A DNA stretch of 64,000 nt from CAIKBL01 sp050247235 (lineage in GTDB: Bacteria > Pseudomonadota > Gammaproteobacteria > Ga0077536): assembly GCA_050247235.1 (NCBI GenBank), contig JBFWUN010000014.1:23141-87140 (forward strand), read 5' to 3'. The position numbers were made by a program, and so were the translations under genes. Positions within the stretch are counted from its first letter, which is position 1. Every line of letters starts with the position of its first letter. Below the pieces are notes generated by a model. That model was not told where the DNA came from. It saw nothing but the letters and a program-made list of their open reading frames with translations, and made no database searches. Positions 1 to 8,833 of the stretch are shown here, piece after piece.

Positions 1-2
1 GA

Positions 3-890
3 TCCCTTTTCGCCGCGGTAGGCACCGCGATGCCCGAGAGCATGGTACCGATCGTCGCGGTGTTCGCCGGGACGTCCAATGCGGAACTCAACGCGGAAAT
101 CGGCACCGGGGCAATTCTCGGTGCGCCGCTGATGCTGTCCACGCTCAGCCTGTCGCTGATGGCGTTCTCCGTGCTCGGGCGGCGCGGCGCGTTGGGGCAC
201 CTGCGGCCGGAGCCAACGGGACTGCAACGCGATCTCACGTTCTTTCTGATCGCGTTCGGGATTGCGCTGGCGGCGCTGTTCGTGCCGGTCGACGCGCGCA
301 CGATGCGCATCTTCCTCGCGGGAGTGCTCGTCGTCACGTACTTCATCTACGTGATGCTGACGCTGAAAGTGTCCGCAAAGCTCGTCGAGGACGGACATGG
401 CACCGAGGCGCACGGCGAGATGTTCCTGTGCAGAATGGGGCTGCCGGATCATCTCCTGGTGATCCTGCTGCAACTCGCCCTCGGTCTCGGGCTCCTGATC
501 CTGGGCGCCAAGACGTTCGTCCACGGCATCGAACAGTTTTCCGACATCGTGGGCGTGTCGCCCCTGCTGCTGTCGCTGCTGATCATCCCGATTGCGACGG
601 AGCTGCCTGAGAAGGTGAACAGCATCCTGTGGATACGGCGCGGCAAGGATACGCTCGCGTTCGGCAACATCACCGGCGCGATGGTGTTCCAGGGCAGCCT
701 GCTCCCGGCGCTCGGTCTCATGCTGACGCCGTGGGCAATGACGACCGAAGTGCTGGTTGGGGTGGTCGTCACCTACGTGGCGGCAGTGTGGATGTTCCTG
801 CTCGCGCGCAGGGGAACCCTGCGCGTGTGGCATTTCGGTGTGAACCTGCTGTTGTACGTAAGTTACGTGAGCCTGATGCTCTTCACGTGA
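3..890 (+). CDS. Sodium/calcium exchanger-family (CaCA) cation antiporter, 5' end cut by window
   Basis: Inner-membrane cation antiporter of the CaCA superfamily. The frame is open to the left edge, so the true start lies outside the window and roughly the first one or two membrane helices are missing. Both alpha repeats can be seen: GTAMPES close to the left edge, and PIATELPEKVNSI near residue 190 counted from the first visible Met at 30. Long hydrophobic segments alternate with short polar loops, as expected for about nine remaining helices. The transported ion cannot be read from the sequence; Ca2+/Na+ or K+ exchange is inferred from the family. It stands alone, with tRNA-Leu convergent to it 34 bases downstream. 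Confidence 0.8.
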   Translation, partial: SLFAAVGTAMPESMVPIVAVFAGTSNAELNAEIGTGAILGAPLMLSTLSLSLMAFSVLGRRGALGHLRPEPTGLQRDLTFFLIAFGIALAALFVPVDARTMRIFLAGVLVVTYFIYVMLTLKVSAKLVEDGHGTEAHGEMFLCRMGLPDHLLVILLQLALGLGLLILGAKTFVHGIEQFSDIVGVSPLLLSLLIIPIATELPEKVNSILWIRRGKDTLAFGNITGAMVFQGSLLPALGLMLTPWAMTTEVLVGVVVTYVAAVWMFLLARRGTLRVWHFGVNLLLYVSYVSLMLFT

Positions 891-924
891 CGGCAGGACA
901 GTCCGGCGGGGAAGTCGAATCGAC

Positions 925-1009
925 TGGTGCCGAGGAGAGGACTCGAACCTCCACGGATCGCTCCACTGGTACCTGAAACCAGCGCGTCTACCAATTCCGC
1001 CACCTCGGC
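925..1009 (-). tRNA. tRNA-Leu(CAG)
   Basis: On the minus strand this forms a complete class II tRNA. The acceptor stem is GCCGAGG (1009-1003) paired with CCTCGGC (935-929), followed by discriminator A (928) and an encoded CCA (927-925). The anticodon arm is CTGGT-TTCAGGT-ACCAG, giving anticodon CAG for leucine CTG codons. A long variable arm and a GGTTCGAGTCC T-arm are present. The 85-base length with CCA fits tRNA-Leu. Confidence 0.97.
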
Positions 1010-1020
1010 AAGGCCGGCGC

Positions 1021-1049
1021 AATCTACCGGAGCCCTCCAGGCGAGTCAA
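1021..1049 (-). promoter_or_regulatory. Sigma-70-type promoter of tRNA-Leu
   Basis: Read on the minus strand, TTGACT (1049-1044) and TAGATT (1026-1021) are separated by exactly 17 bases. The -10 box ends 11 bases before the mature tRNA 5' end at 1009. Both hexamers match the consensus at five of six or four of six positions. Confidence 0.7.
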
Positions 1050-1104
1050 TCGCGGCACACGCGGTCATCTCGCGCCGGCCACGCGCACGCGCTATTGTCT
1101 CGCC

Positions 1105-3249
1105 ATGCCTCCCCGCGAATCCGACGTACTGGAGATCCCGACACGCGACGCGATCCTCGAAGTCCTCGAGCGAACCGGCGCGCCCTGCACGTTGAAGACG
1201 CTGGCGCGCGCGCTTGGCGTCGGTCATCGTCCGGCGGTGCATGCGATGCAGCGCCGGCTGCGCGCGATGGTGCGCGACGGACAGCTGCTCGAGACCCGCG
1301 ATCGCCGGTACGGCATAGCAAAGGCGATGGAACTGCTGCCCGGACGCGTGATCGGCCACCCCGACGGATTCGCGTTCGTGCGTCCAGACAACGCCGAGGC
1401 GGACATCTACCTTGCGCCGCGCGAGGCGCGACGGATCCTGCACGGCGATCGCGTGCTGGTGCGCATTGCCGGGCACGACGAGCGTCAGCGACCCTACGGC
1501 ACCGTGGTGGAGGTCCTCTCACGGGCGAATCGCGAGGTCGTCGGCAGATTCTTCGAGGAAGGCGGAGTCGGCATCGTCGTCCCTGACAACCGGCAGATCA
1601 ACCAGGACATCCTGGTGCCGGCCGGCCGGGAAGCGCGCGCGAAGCATGGCCAGATCGTCGTCGTCGTCATCGACCAGCAGCCTGACGCCCGTTACCAGCC
1701 GCTCGGGCACGTCAGCGAAGTGCTCGGGGATCACATGGCGCCGGGGATGGAGATCGACATCGCCATCCGGAGTTTCCAGCTGCCGACCGACTGGCCGGAA
1801 GGGCTGTCGCGCGAACTCCGACAGGTCCCGCCCGCGGTGTCGGCGGACGATTGCGGCGGACGCGAGGATCTCCGCGACCTCCCGTTCGTGACGATCGACG
1901 GCGCGGATGCGCGGGACTTCGACGACGCGGTGTACTGCCGCAAGACCCGCACCGGCTACGTGCTGCTCGTCGCCATTGCCGATGTCGCGCATTACGTGCG
2001 GCCGGACACGCTGCTCGACCGCGCGGCCCGCGAACGGGGGACGTCGGTGTACTTTCCCGCACGCGTCATCCCGATGCTGCCTGAGCAGCTGTCCAATGGA
2101 ATCTGCTCGCTGAACCCGCAGGTTGATCGGCTGACCATGGTGTGCGAGCTGCGGTACGACCTCGAGGGACGCCGGACCCGCGCGCGGTTCATGAACGCGG
2201 TGATCCGTTCGCGCGCGCGGCTCGTCTACGAGGATGTCGCCGGGTGGCTGGGCAACCCGCACAAGGAATGGCCGAAGGACGCGCTCGAACGCCACGTGCT
2301 GGTTGCCTACGAGCTCTACCGGTTGCTGCGCGCGCAGCGCGAGGCACGCGGGGCGCTCGACATCGATACCGTGGAACCGCGCTTCGTGTTCGGTGAGACG
2401 CGCAAGATCGAACGGATCGAAGTTCGCGCGCGCACCGATGCACATCGGCTGATCGAGGAATTCATGATCGCGGCGAACGTGGCCGCCGCCGAGCACCTCA
2501 TTCGCCATCGCCGCGCGGCGCTGTTCCGCGTGCACGCCGCGCCCGACGCCGAGAAGGTGGAAGCGCTCCGCCAGTTCCTCGGCGGGGTCGGCCTACCCCT
2601 CGGTGGTGGCGAGCGCCCGGGCGCGCGGGATTTTTCGCGCGTGCTGGACGTGGCGCGCGGACGGCCGGACCGGCACCTGGTCGAGACAGTGCTGCTGCGC
2701 AGCCTCAAGCTCGCGGTCTACAGTCCGGAGAACGTCGGCCATTTCGGGCTGGGGCTCGAGGCCTACGCGCACTTCACCTCGCCGATCCGCCGCTATCCCG
2801 ACCTCGTGATCCATCGCGCGCTCAAGCAGGCCCTCGCCAGGGATCGCGCGCCAGGGCCGGACCTCGCACTGCTGGGTGAGCATTGTTCGATGACCGAGCG
2901 GCGTGCCGACGATGCAACCCGTGACGCCGTGAGCTGGCTCAAGTGTGAGTACATGCTGGACAAGGTCGGAGAGACCTTCGCGGGCATCGTGAGCGCGGTG
3001 ACGGCGTTCGGCCTGTTCGTGCAGCTCGACGAGTCGTTCGTCGAAGGACTCGTGCACGTCACGGCGCTGCCGGAGGACTATTACCACTTTGACCCGGTCC
3101 GTCACCGCATGGTCGGTCGTCGCTCGCAGCGCGAATACCGGCTGGGGCAGCGACTGGAAATCGTCGTGGCGCGCGTGAATCTGGACGAGCGCAAGATTGA
3201 TTTCACGCTCGCCGCCGGGGGACCGGCCCGCCGGCGGCGAGCGCGATGA
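1105..3249 (+). CDS. rnr: Ribonuclease R
   Basis: A processive 3'-to-5' exoribonuclease that degrades structured RNA in the cytoplasm. The 714-residue protein has the family order: an N-terminal winged-helix part (about 10-70), cold-shock domains, the RNB catalytic domain and a C-terminal S1 domain (about 625-705). The RNB signature IDGADARDFDD supplies the four metal-binding aspartates, D265, D271, D273 and D274, with the same 6-2-1 spacing as RNase II. The tail is short and basic. No Shine-Dalgarno sequence precedes the ATG, and a possible -10 box, TATTGT (1093-1098), sits six bases upstream, so a leaderless message is possible. It overlaps rlmB by four bases, as in the common gammaproteobacterial rnr-rlmB pair. 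Confidence 0.96.
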   Translation: MPPRESDVLEIPTRDAILEVLERTGAPCTLKTLARALGVGHRPAVHAMQRRLRAMVRDGQLLETRDRRYGIAKAMELLPGRVIGHPDGFAFVRPDNAEADIYLAPREARRILHGDRVLVRIAGHDERQRPYGTVVEVLSRANREVVGRFFEEGGVGIVVPDNRQINQDILVPAGREARAKHGQIVVVVIDQQPDARYQPLGHVSEVLGDHMAPGMEIDIAIRSFQLPTDWPEGLSRELRQVPPAVSADDCGGREDLRDLPFVTIDGADARDFDDAVYCRKTRTGYVLLVAIADVAHYVRPDTLLDRAARERGTSVYFPARVIPMLPEQLSNGICSLNPQVDRLTMVCELRYDLEGRRTRARFMNAVIRSRARLVYEDVAGWLGNPHKEWPKDALERHVLVAYELYRLLRAQREARGALDIDTVEPRFVFGETRKIERIEVRARTDAHRLIEEFMIAANVAAAEHLIRHRRAALFRVHAAPDAEKVEALRQFLGGVGLPLGGGERPGARDFSRVLDVARGRPDRHLVETVLLRSLKLAVYSPENVGHFGLGLEAYAHFTSPIRRYPDLVIHRALKQALARDRAPGPDLALLGEHCSMTERRADDATRDAVSWLKCEYMLDKVGETFAGIVSAVTAFGLFVQLDESFVEGLVHVTALPEDYYHFDPVRHRMVGRRSQREYRLGQRLEIVVARVNLDERKIDFTLAAGGPARRRRAR

Positions 3250-3995
3250 GCGATGCGCGCACGCTGACCTGCTGCGGCGTGCACGCGGTGCTTGCGGCGT
3301 TCCGGCATGCGCCGACCTCGGTGCTGGAATGCTGGCTGCGGCAGGGCAGTGCCCAGTCCGACCTGGAACGTATCGCCGGGCTGGCGGCTGCCGCCGGTGT
3401 GCCGGTTCAGCGCGTTCCGGCCGAGACCCTCGATCGGCTGGCCGGCGGCGCCGTCCACCAGGGGGCGGTCATCCGCCGGCGTCCGCCACCGCTGCGCGAC
3501 TTCGACACGTGGCTGGAGGGCCTCGCGGCCGTTTCCTGCCCGCTGGTGCTGGTCGTGGACCAGCTGCAGGACCCGCAGAACCTTGGTGCGCTGCTGCGGC
3601 TCGCGGATGCCGCGGGGGTGCACGGGCTGGTGGTGACCCGCGACCGCAGTGTCGGGCTCACGCCCGCGGTCGCCAAGGTCGCGAGCGGCGCGCTGGACAG
3701 CGTCCCGATCGTGTCCGTGACCAATCTGGTCCGCGCAATCGACGGGCTGAAGCGGGCGGGGCTGTGGGTTGTCGGGGCCGCCGGGGAGGCGACCGCAAGC
3801 CTGTTCGAACTGGACCTCGCCCGCCCGCTTGCGTGGGTCGTGGGCGCCGAGGGGGCCGGGTTGCGGCGATTGACCCGCGAGTCATGCGACTGGCTCGCGC
3901 GCATCCCGATGCAGGGCTCGGTGGAGAGCCTCAACCTTGGCACCGCCACCGCGGTGTGCCTGTTCGAGACCCTGCGGCAGCGGGGAATCCGCTGA
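3246..3995 (+). CDS. rlmB: 23S rRNA (guanosine-2'-O-)-methyltransferase RlmB
   Basis: A SPOUT-class methyltransferase that methylates the 2'-O of G2251 (E. coli numbering) in the 23S peptidyl-transferase region using SAM. An N-terminal substrate-binding domain (about 1-75) precedes the SpoU domain. The three knotted-fold motifs are visible: DPQNLGALLRLADAAG (motif 1, with the catalytic Asn), WVVGAEGAGL (motif 2) and SVESLNLGTATAVCLFE (motif 3). Length is 249 residues, normal for the family. The ATG overlaps the rnr stop codon, so the two are probably translationally coupled. Confidence 0.95.
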   Translation: MSDARTLTCCGVHAVLAAFRHAPTSVLECWLRQGSAQSDLERIAGLAAAAGVPVQRVPAETLDRLAGGAVHQGAVIRRRPPPLRDFDTWLEGLAAVSCPLVLVVDQLQDPQNLGALLRLADAAGVHGLVVTRDRSVGLTPAVAKVASGALDSVPIVSVTNLVRAIDGLKRAGLWVVGAAGEATASLFELDLARPLAWVVGAEGAGLRRLTRESCDWLARIPMQGSVESLNLGTATAVCLFETLRQRGIR

Positions 3996-4006
3996 CCCGA
4001 CACGGC

Positions 4007-4036
4007 TTTACACCGCTCGTGGCGCGCGCGTACACT
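4007..4036 (+). promoter_or_regulatory. Candidate promoter of the rpsF-rpsR-rplI run
   Basis: TTTACA (4007-4012) and TACACT (4031-4036) lie 18 bases apart in the rlmB-rpsF spacer. Transcription would start near 4043, giving a leader of about 65 bases before rpsF. Hexamer match and position support it; there is no experimental evidence. Confidence 0.5.
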
Positions 4037-4096
4037 ACCGCTCCTTTTTTCGCCACTCCTTGCTTCACCGCGTCGTCGGGAAGCTCAATAGCCACG

Positions 4097-4101
4097 AGGA
4101 G
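4097..4101 (+). promoter_or_regulatory. Shine-Dalgarno AGGAG that fixes the rpsF start
   Basis: AGGAG sits six bases before a TTG codon at 4108. That codon is followed by RHYEIVF, the conserved amino end of ribosomal protein S6, so the TTG is the start codon despite its rarity. Confidence 0.8.
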
Positions 4102-4107
4102 CTGCAG

Positions 4108-4533
4108 TTGAGACACTACGAAATAGTGTTTCTGGTCCATCCTGACCAGAGCGAACAGGTCAACGCCATGGTTGACCGTTACCGCACGATGATCCAGTCG
4201 AACGGCGGCCGGATCCACCGGCTCGAGGATTGGGGGCGACGCCAGCTCGCGTACCCGATCGCCAAGGTCCACAAGGCGCACTACGTGCTCATGAACATCG
4301 AGTGCGACGCGCCCACCCTGAATGAACTGACCAGCGCGTTCCGCTTCAACGACGCCGTGCTGCGTCATCTCTCGATCCGCCGCGACGAGGCCGTCACGGA
4401 ACCGTCCTTGATGGCGAAGGCGAAAGACGAGCACGACGAGCGCGAAAGCGAGCGCCGCAGCCGGCACCAGGCTGCGGCCAGCACGCCGGCCGAGACGCCG
4501 GCTCCCGTCGCGACCACGGAGAATGCAGCATGA
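4108..4533 (+). CDS. rpsF: 30S ribosomal protein S6
   Basis: A small-subunit ribosomal protein that binds 16S rRNA as a dimer with S18 in the platform. The 141-residue protein begins at TTG, read as Met-Arg-His-Tyr-Glu, followed by the conserved core (VHPDQSEQV, DWGRRQLAYPI, FNDAVLRHLS). Beyond about residue 105 the tail is charged and then Ala/Pro-rich, typical of proteobacterial S6 extensions. An in-frame extension further upstream has no family similarity. The stop overlaps the rpsR start (ATGA), so S6 and S18 are probably made together. Confidence 0.96.
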   Translation: MRHYEIVFLVHPDQSEQVNAMVDRYRTMIQSNGGRIHRLEDWGRRQLAYPIAKVHKAHYVLMNIECDAPTLNELTSAFRFNDAVLRHLSIRRDEAVTEPSLMAKAKDEHDERESERRSRHQAAASTPAETPAPVATTENAA

Positions 4534-4787
4534 AGCCCTCCAAACCGAAACCGCGTGGGGGTTCCTCGCGTCACTTTCGCCGTCGCCGGTTCTGCAAATT
4601 CACGGCGGAGGGCGTCGTCGAGATCGACTACAAGGATCTCAACACGCTCAAGGCGAACATCGCGGAAAACGGCAAGATCGTGCCGAGCCGGATCTCCGGC
4701 ACCAAGGCGCGCTACCAGCGGCAGCTCGCGACCGCGATCAAGCGTGCCCGCTACCTGGCGCTGATCCCGTACAGCGATTCGCACTGA
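4530..4787 (+). CDS. rpsR: 30S ribosomal protein S18
   Basis: A small basic ribosomal protein that pairs with S6 on 16S rRNA. The 85 residues include the conserved RRRRFCKFT stretch, DYKDLNTLKANIAENGKIVP, and the IKRARYLALIPY carboxyl end. Its ATG overlaps the rpsF stop. It belongs to the rpsF-rpsR-DUF2232-rplI run. Confidence 0.97.
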   Translation: MKPSKPKPRGGSSRHFRRRRFCKFTAEGVVEIDYKDLNTLKANIAENGKIVPSRISGTKARYQRQLATAIKRARYLALIPYSDSH

Positions 4788-4805
4788 GTCGCTGAACAGG
4801 CGACG

Positions 4806-5768
4806 TTGACAGGCATGCGCGGGCTCGCGGGGCTTGCCATGCGCGGGCCGTTCGTGGCCGCGCTGACGATCGCCGCGTTCGCACTGGCCGCGCTGGTCTT
4901 TGCGCCGGCGCTGCTCGTGAGCGGCGCGCTGGTCGGGCTGGTGACGTTGCGCCACGGTCCCGGCCCGGGATTGCGTACGATGGTGACATCCGCCGCCGTC
5001 GTCGCCAGCGCCCTGTTCCTGCTGAACGGGCGGCTGGGGCTCGCGGCGGTCGCTGTCGCGGCGGTGTGGGGCGTGGTATGGGGCGCGGCACTGACCCTGC
5101 GCAGGACCGGGCGACAGGGACGCGCCGTGGTCAGTCTCGGGCTGTGCGTGATGGCATACGCGGCGATGATGCGCTGGCGCACGCCCGACGTGAACCGGTT
5201 CTGGCAGGAGCGGCTCCGTATCCTGGGACAGCTGGTCGAAGCCGAGGGCGGTCAGTTCCTGACCCCCGAGCAGATCGACGCATACGGTGCCATGATGCAC
5301 GCAGCCTCCGTGGCGCTGCTGTTCCTGGGTTTCGCCAGCATGGTGTTCCTGGCGCGCTGGTGGCAGGCGGGTCTTTACAACCCGGGGGGATTCCGCGCCG
5401 AGTTTCACGCGCTGGCGCTGCCGCGCTGGATTTCACCGCTGGGCGCGGTGGTCGCGCTGGCCAGCATCGTCGGATCGCTGCGCGACGCCAAGATCGGGCT
5501 GGCCGAGGACGCAATCGTCGTGCTCGTGCTGATGTTCTCGCTGCAGGGGCTCGCGGTCCTGCACGCGGCCTGCGCGGCCAGGGCATTGAGCCGCGGCTGG
5601 CTGGTGGGCACCTACGTGCTGCTGGGGTTCGTGCCGCACGTGGTGATGCCGATCCTCGCGACCACCGGGCTCGCGGACATGGTAGTGGGCTTTCGTCAGC
5701 GTCTGCGGGCCGGCGCTCACGGCAAGGGACGAGGCGACGGAGAGTCGGGCGGCGAAGGCCCGGATTGA
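4806..5768 (+). CDS. DUF2232-family integral membrane protein
   Basis: A predicted polytopic inner-membrane protein of 320 residues with about eight hydrophobic segments. The segment NPGGFRAEFHALALPRW (about residues 195-211) resembles the conserved block of the DUF2232/YybS-like family, which in many Gammaproteobacteria lies between rpsR and rplI, as here. The function is unknown. The frame opens with TTG at 4806, preceded by CAGG five bases away; the next in-frame ATG, at 4815, is an equally possible start. The last 25 residues are Gly/Arg-rich and hydrophilic. Confidence 0.75.
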   Translation: MTGMRGLAGLAMRGPFVAALTIAAFALAALVFAPALLVSGALVGLVTLRHGPGPGLRTMVTSAAVVASALFLLNGRLGLAAVAVAAVWGVVWGAALTLRRTGRQGRAVVSLGLCVMAYAAMMRWRTPDVNRFWQERLRILGQLVEAEGGQFLTPEQIDAYGAMMHAASVALLFLGFASMVFLARWWQAGLYNPGGFRAEFHALALPRWISPLGAVVALASIVGSLRDAKIGLAEDAIVVLVLMFSLQGLAVLHAACAARALSRGWLVGTYVLLGFVPHVVMPILATTGLADMVVGFRQRLRAGAHGKGRGDGESGGEGPD

Positions 5769-5859
5769 ATTGGCGCCCGGCGGGCGCCTGCGGACATGCA
5801 CTCGACCGCATGCGGCGTCGCCGCTGCGATGAACACGTTAGCGAGAGAAGGTACGTACG

Positions 5860-6324
5860 ATGATGGAAGTCATTCTGCTCGAGAAGATTCACAACCTTGG
5901 CAAACTGGGCGACAAGGTCCGGGTGCGCCCCGGTTACGGCCGCAACTACCTCGTGCCGCGACGCAAGGCCGTCCCGGCTACCGCTGACAACGTGGCGAAG
6001 TTCGAGGCTCAGCGTGCCGAGCTGGAGAAGGCGCAACAGGCGACGCTGGCCACCGCAGCAGAGCGCGCCGAGAAACTCCATGACCTCGAGCTGACGATCG
6101 TAGCCAAGGCCGGCAACGAAGGACGGCTGTACGGATCCGTCGGCATCACCGAGATCTGCGAGGCGCTCAAGGGGCGGGGGATCGAGGTGGAGAAGCGCGA
6201 GGTCCGCCTGCCATCGGGCGCGCTGCGCAACCTTGGCCGGCACGTGGTGGAGATCGATCTGCATGCGGACGTGACCCCCACCATCACGATCGTCATCGCC
6301 ACCGAAGAAGGCGGCGGAGAATAA
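5860..6324 (+). CDS. rplI: 50S ribosomal protein L9
   Basis: A large-subunit protein at the base of the L1 stalk with two globular domains joined by a long helix. The N-domain signature MEVILLEKIHNLGKLGDKV and GYGRNYLVPRRKA is complete, followed by the connecting helix (about 45-80) and the C-domain to residue 154. Two ATG codons stand in tandem at 5860 and 5863. GAGAAGG ending at 5851 is eight bases from the first; the second matches the family's usual amino end. Confidence 0.96.
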   Translation: MMEVILLEKIHNLGKLGDKVRVRPGYGRNYLVPRRKAVPATADNVAKFEAQRAELEKAQQATLATAAERAEKLHDLELTIVAKAGNEGRLYGSVGITEICEALKGRGIEVEKREVRLPSGALRNLGRHVVEIDLHADVTPTITIVIATEEGGGE

Positions 6325-6329
6325 GCCGC

Positions 6330-6350
6330 CGCGGCGCGCCAGGCGCCGCG
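6330..6350 (+). terminator. GC-rich hairpin after rplI
   Basis: A perfect 8-bp stem, CGCGGCGC (6330-6337) and GCGCCGCG (6343-6350), with a five-base loop, lies six bases after the rplI stop. No T-tract follows, so it may be an attenuator or an mRNA-stabilising structure rather than a full terminator before dnaB. Confidence 0.35.
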
Positions 6351-6363
6351 CTGCCCGATTGCG

Positions 6364-7767
6364 ATGGCGGCAGAGATCCCGAACAGCAGGCCCGAAGCGG
6401 CGGATCGCAGCGTCGATTCGCTGCGGATGCCGCCGCACTCGGTCGAGGCCGAACAGTCGGTGCTCGGCGGCCTCATGCTCGACAACGACGCCTGGATGCA
6501 GGTCGCCGAGCGGATCACGGCGGCCGATTTCTACCGCCGGGATCACGCCAACATCTTCCGCGGGGTCGAAGCACTCGCCAACGAGGGCAAGCCCTACGAC
6601 ATCGTCACCCTCGCCGAATGGCTCGAAAGCACGGGGCTGCTCGCCGCCAGCGGTGGTCTCGCCTACCTGGCGCAGCTCGCTGACAACACGCCCACCGCCG
6701 CGAACATCTCGGCCTACGCGGACATCGTGCGGGACCGCGCCGTGCTGCGCGGCCTGATCCGCGCGGGTACCGAGATCGCGGAAAGCGCGTACCGCACCGA
6801 GGGGCGTACCACCAACGAGCTGATCGATTTCGCGGAACGGACCGTTTTCGAGATCGCGGAACGCGAAGCGCGCGGCAAGCGCGGCTTCCGTCCCATCAAG
6901 GAACTGCTGGTCAGCGCGCTCGATCGCATCGACCAGCTGTTCCAGCGGGATAATCCGATCACCGGCGTCGCCACCGGCTACTACGAACTGGACGGCATGA
7001 CCTCCGGGCTGCAGCCCGCGGATCTCGTAATCGTCGCGGGGCGCCCCTCGATGGGGAAGACCGCGTTCGCGATCAATATCGCGCAGAGTGTCGCGACGCG
7101 AGAAAAGCAGCCCGTCGCAATCTTCAGCATGGAGATGCCGAGCGAGCAGATCGCGATGCGCATGCTGTCGTCGATCGGCCGCATCGATCAGCACAAGGTG
7201 CGCACCGGCAAGCTCGCCGACGACGACTGGCCGCGGCTGACGCACGCGGTGGGCGTGCTGTCGGAGGTCAAGCTGTTCATCGACGACACGCCGGCGCTGA
7301 CCCCGGGTGATCTGCGTGCACGCTGTCGGCGGCTGGCGCGCGAGCATGGCCTGGGGCTCGTCGTCGTCGACTATCTCCAGCTGATGCACGTCCATGGCAC
7401 GAATGAAAACCGGGCGACCGAGATCTCCGAGATCTCGCGCTCCCTGAAGGCACTCGCCAAGGAGTTGAGCGTCCCCGTGATCGCGCTCTCGCAGCTCAAC
7501 CGCAGCCTCGAGCAACGCGGCGACAAGCGCCCGGTCATGTCGGACCTGCGGGAATCCGGCGCGATCGAACAGGACGCCGACCTCATCATGTTCATCTACC
7601 GGGACGAGGTCTACAACGAGGACAGCCCCGACAAGGGCATCGCCGAAATCATCATCGGCAAGCAGCGTAACGGGCCGATTGGCACCCGCAAGCTGCGCTT
7701 CTTCGGTGAATACACCACGTTCGAGAACCTCGCCCACGACACCTACGGAGACGGGGACCGCCCATGA
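6364..7767 (+). CDS. dnaB: Replicative DNA helicase DnaB
   Basis: A hexameric 5'-to-3' helicase that unwinds DNA at the replication fork. The 467-residue protein has the helical N-terminal collar domain (about 20-120), a linker and a RecA-like motor. Walker A is GRPSMGKTAFAINIA near residue 227, Walker B is LVVVDYLQLM near residue 335, and the arginine-rich segment near LSQLNRSLEQRGDKRP is conserved. Length is normal and no intein is present. It follows rplI, as in many Gammaproteobacteria, and its stop overlaps the alr start (ATGA). Confidence 0.97.
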   Translation: MAAEIPNSRPEAADRSVDSLRMPPHSVEAEQSVLGGLMLDNDAWMQVAERITAADFYRRDHANIFRGVEALANEGKPYDIVTLAEWLESTGLLAASGGLAYLAQLADNTPTAANISAYADIVRDRAVLRGLIRAGTEIAESAYRTEGRTTNELIDFAERTVFEIAEREARGKRGFRPIKELLVSALDRIDQLFQRDNPITGVATGYYELDGMTSGLQPADLVIVAGRPSMGKTAFAINIAQSVATREKQPVAIFSMEMPSEQIAMRMLSSIGRIDQHKVRTGKLADDDWPRLTHAVGVLSEVKLFIDDTPALTPGDLRARCRRLAREHGLGLVVVDYLQLMHVHGTNENRATEISEISRSLKALAKELSVPVIALSQLNRSLEQRGDKRPVMSDLRESGAIEQDADLIMFIYRDEVYNEDSPDKGIAEIIIGKQRNGPIGTRKLRFFGEYTTFENLAHDTYGDGDRP

Positions 7768-8825
7768 CGCGCCCGGCGCGCGTGATCTTCGATGCCGGCG
7801 CGGTGCGCGCCAATCTGCAGGTGGTGAAGGCACGCGCTCCCGGTCGCCGCATCATGGCCATCGTGAAGGCCGACGCGTATGGGCACGGGGTCGTGCGCAT
7901 GGCGCACGCACTCGACGACGTGGACGCGCTCGGCGTTGCTTCCATAGAGGAAGCCGTGCGGCTGCGCGAGGCGGGGATCGCCGGGCGCATCGTGCTGCTC
8001 GAAGGGCCGTTCGATCGGCAGGAACTTCCCGAGATCGCGATCCATCGGCTCGAATCGGTGGTGCACACGCAGGAACAGGTCCGGATGTTCGCCGCGCACC
8101 CTGATCCGATCGCGCTGTGGATCAAGGTCGATACCGGCATGCATCGACTGGGCTTCGCGCCCGCCGAGGTGGCGGACGTCGTGAACGCGCTCGGCCGCAC
8201 GGACCGAACGCTCAGGCTGATGACCCACTTCGCGAGCGCACACCTCGTGGACGACCCGAGCGTCGCCGCGCAGGCCGAGGCGTTTCGGCGCGTGGACGGT
8301 GGTGGCGACTTCGAACGATGCTGCGCGAATTCGAGCGCGATCATCGCCTGGCCCGCAACGCACGCCGAGTGGATTCGGCCGGGCCTGATGCTCTACGGCG
8401 TGTCACCGCTCGCGGACGTCTCGGCGCAGGCGCTCGGCCTGCGGCCGGCGATGACCGTAGCGTCGGCGCTGATCGCGGTCAAGCGCGTGGCAGCCGGTGG
8501 CGCGGTGGGATATGGACGCGGGTTCGTGTGTCCCGAGGACATGGACATCGGGGTGGTGGCGTTCGGGTACGCCGATGGTTATCCCCGGCACGCCGCCACG
8601 GGCACGCCCGTTCTTGTCAACGGGGTACGCACGCAGGTGATCGGAGAAGCGTCGATGGACATGATGGCGGTCGACCTGCGTCCCGTGGGCGGGGCGCGCG
8701 CCGGTGACCCGGTCGTGCTGTGGGGCGACGGGCTGCCGGTGGAGGATATCGCGCGGGCGGCCGGGACCATTCCGTACGAACTGCTGTGCCGTATGCGGAT
8801 GCGCGCGCAGTTCGTCGAACGCTGA
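7764..8825 (+). CDS. alr: Alanine racemase
   Basis: A PLP enzyme that interconverts L- and D-alanine for peptidoglycan. In 353 residues the PLP-binding lysine is K35, in the motif AIVKADAYGHG. The second catalytic residue is Y250, in AVGYGRGF at the start of the beta-domain. GYADGYPR and the EASMDMMAVDL block are also typical. The start overlaps the end of dnaB by four bases, which implies translational coupling. Its place between dnaB and radA matches related genomes. Confidence 0.95.
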   Translation: MTRPARVIFDAGAVRANLQVVKARAPGRRIMAIVKADAYGHGVVRMAHALDDVDALGVASIEEAVRLREAGIAGRIVLLEGPFDRQELPEIAIHRLESVVHTQEQVRMFAAHPDPIALWIKVDTGMHRLGFAPAEVADVVNALGRTDRTLRLMTHFASAHLVDDPSVAAQAEAFRRVDGGGDFERCCANSSAIIAWPATHAEWIRPGLMLYGVSPLADVSAQALGLRPAMTVASALIAVKRVAAGGAVGYGRGFVCPEDMDIGVVAFGYADGYPRHAATGTPVLVNGVRTQVIGEASMDMMAVDLRPVGGARAGDPVVLWGDGLPVEDIARAAGTIPYELLCRMRMRAQFVER

Positions 8826-8833
8826 GCCCGCCC

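Noticed and set aside
5131..7833. A 900-codon open frame antisense to rplI and dnaB
   Set aside because: Low-complexity composition, no motif, and fully covered by well-supported plus-strand genes.
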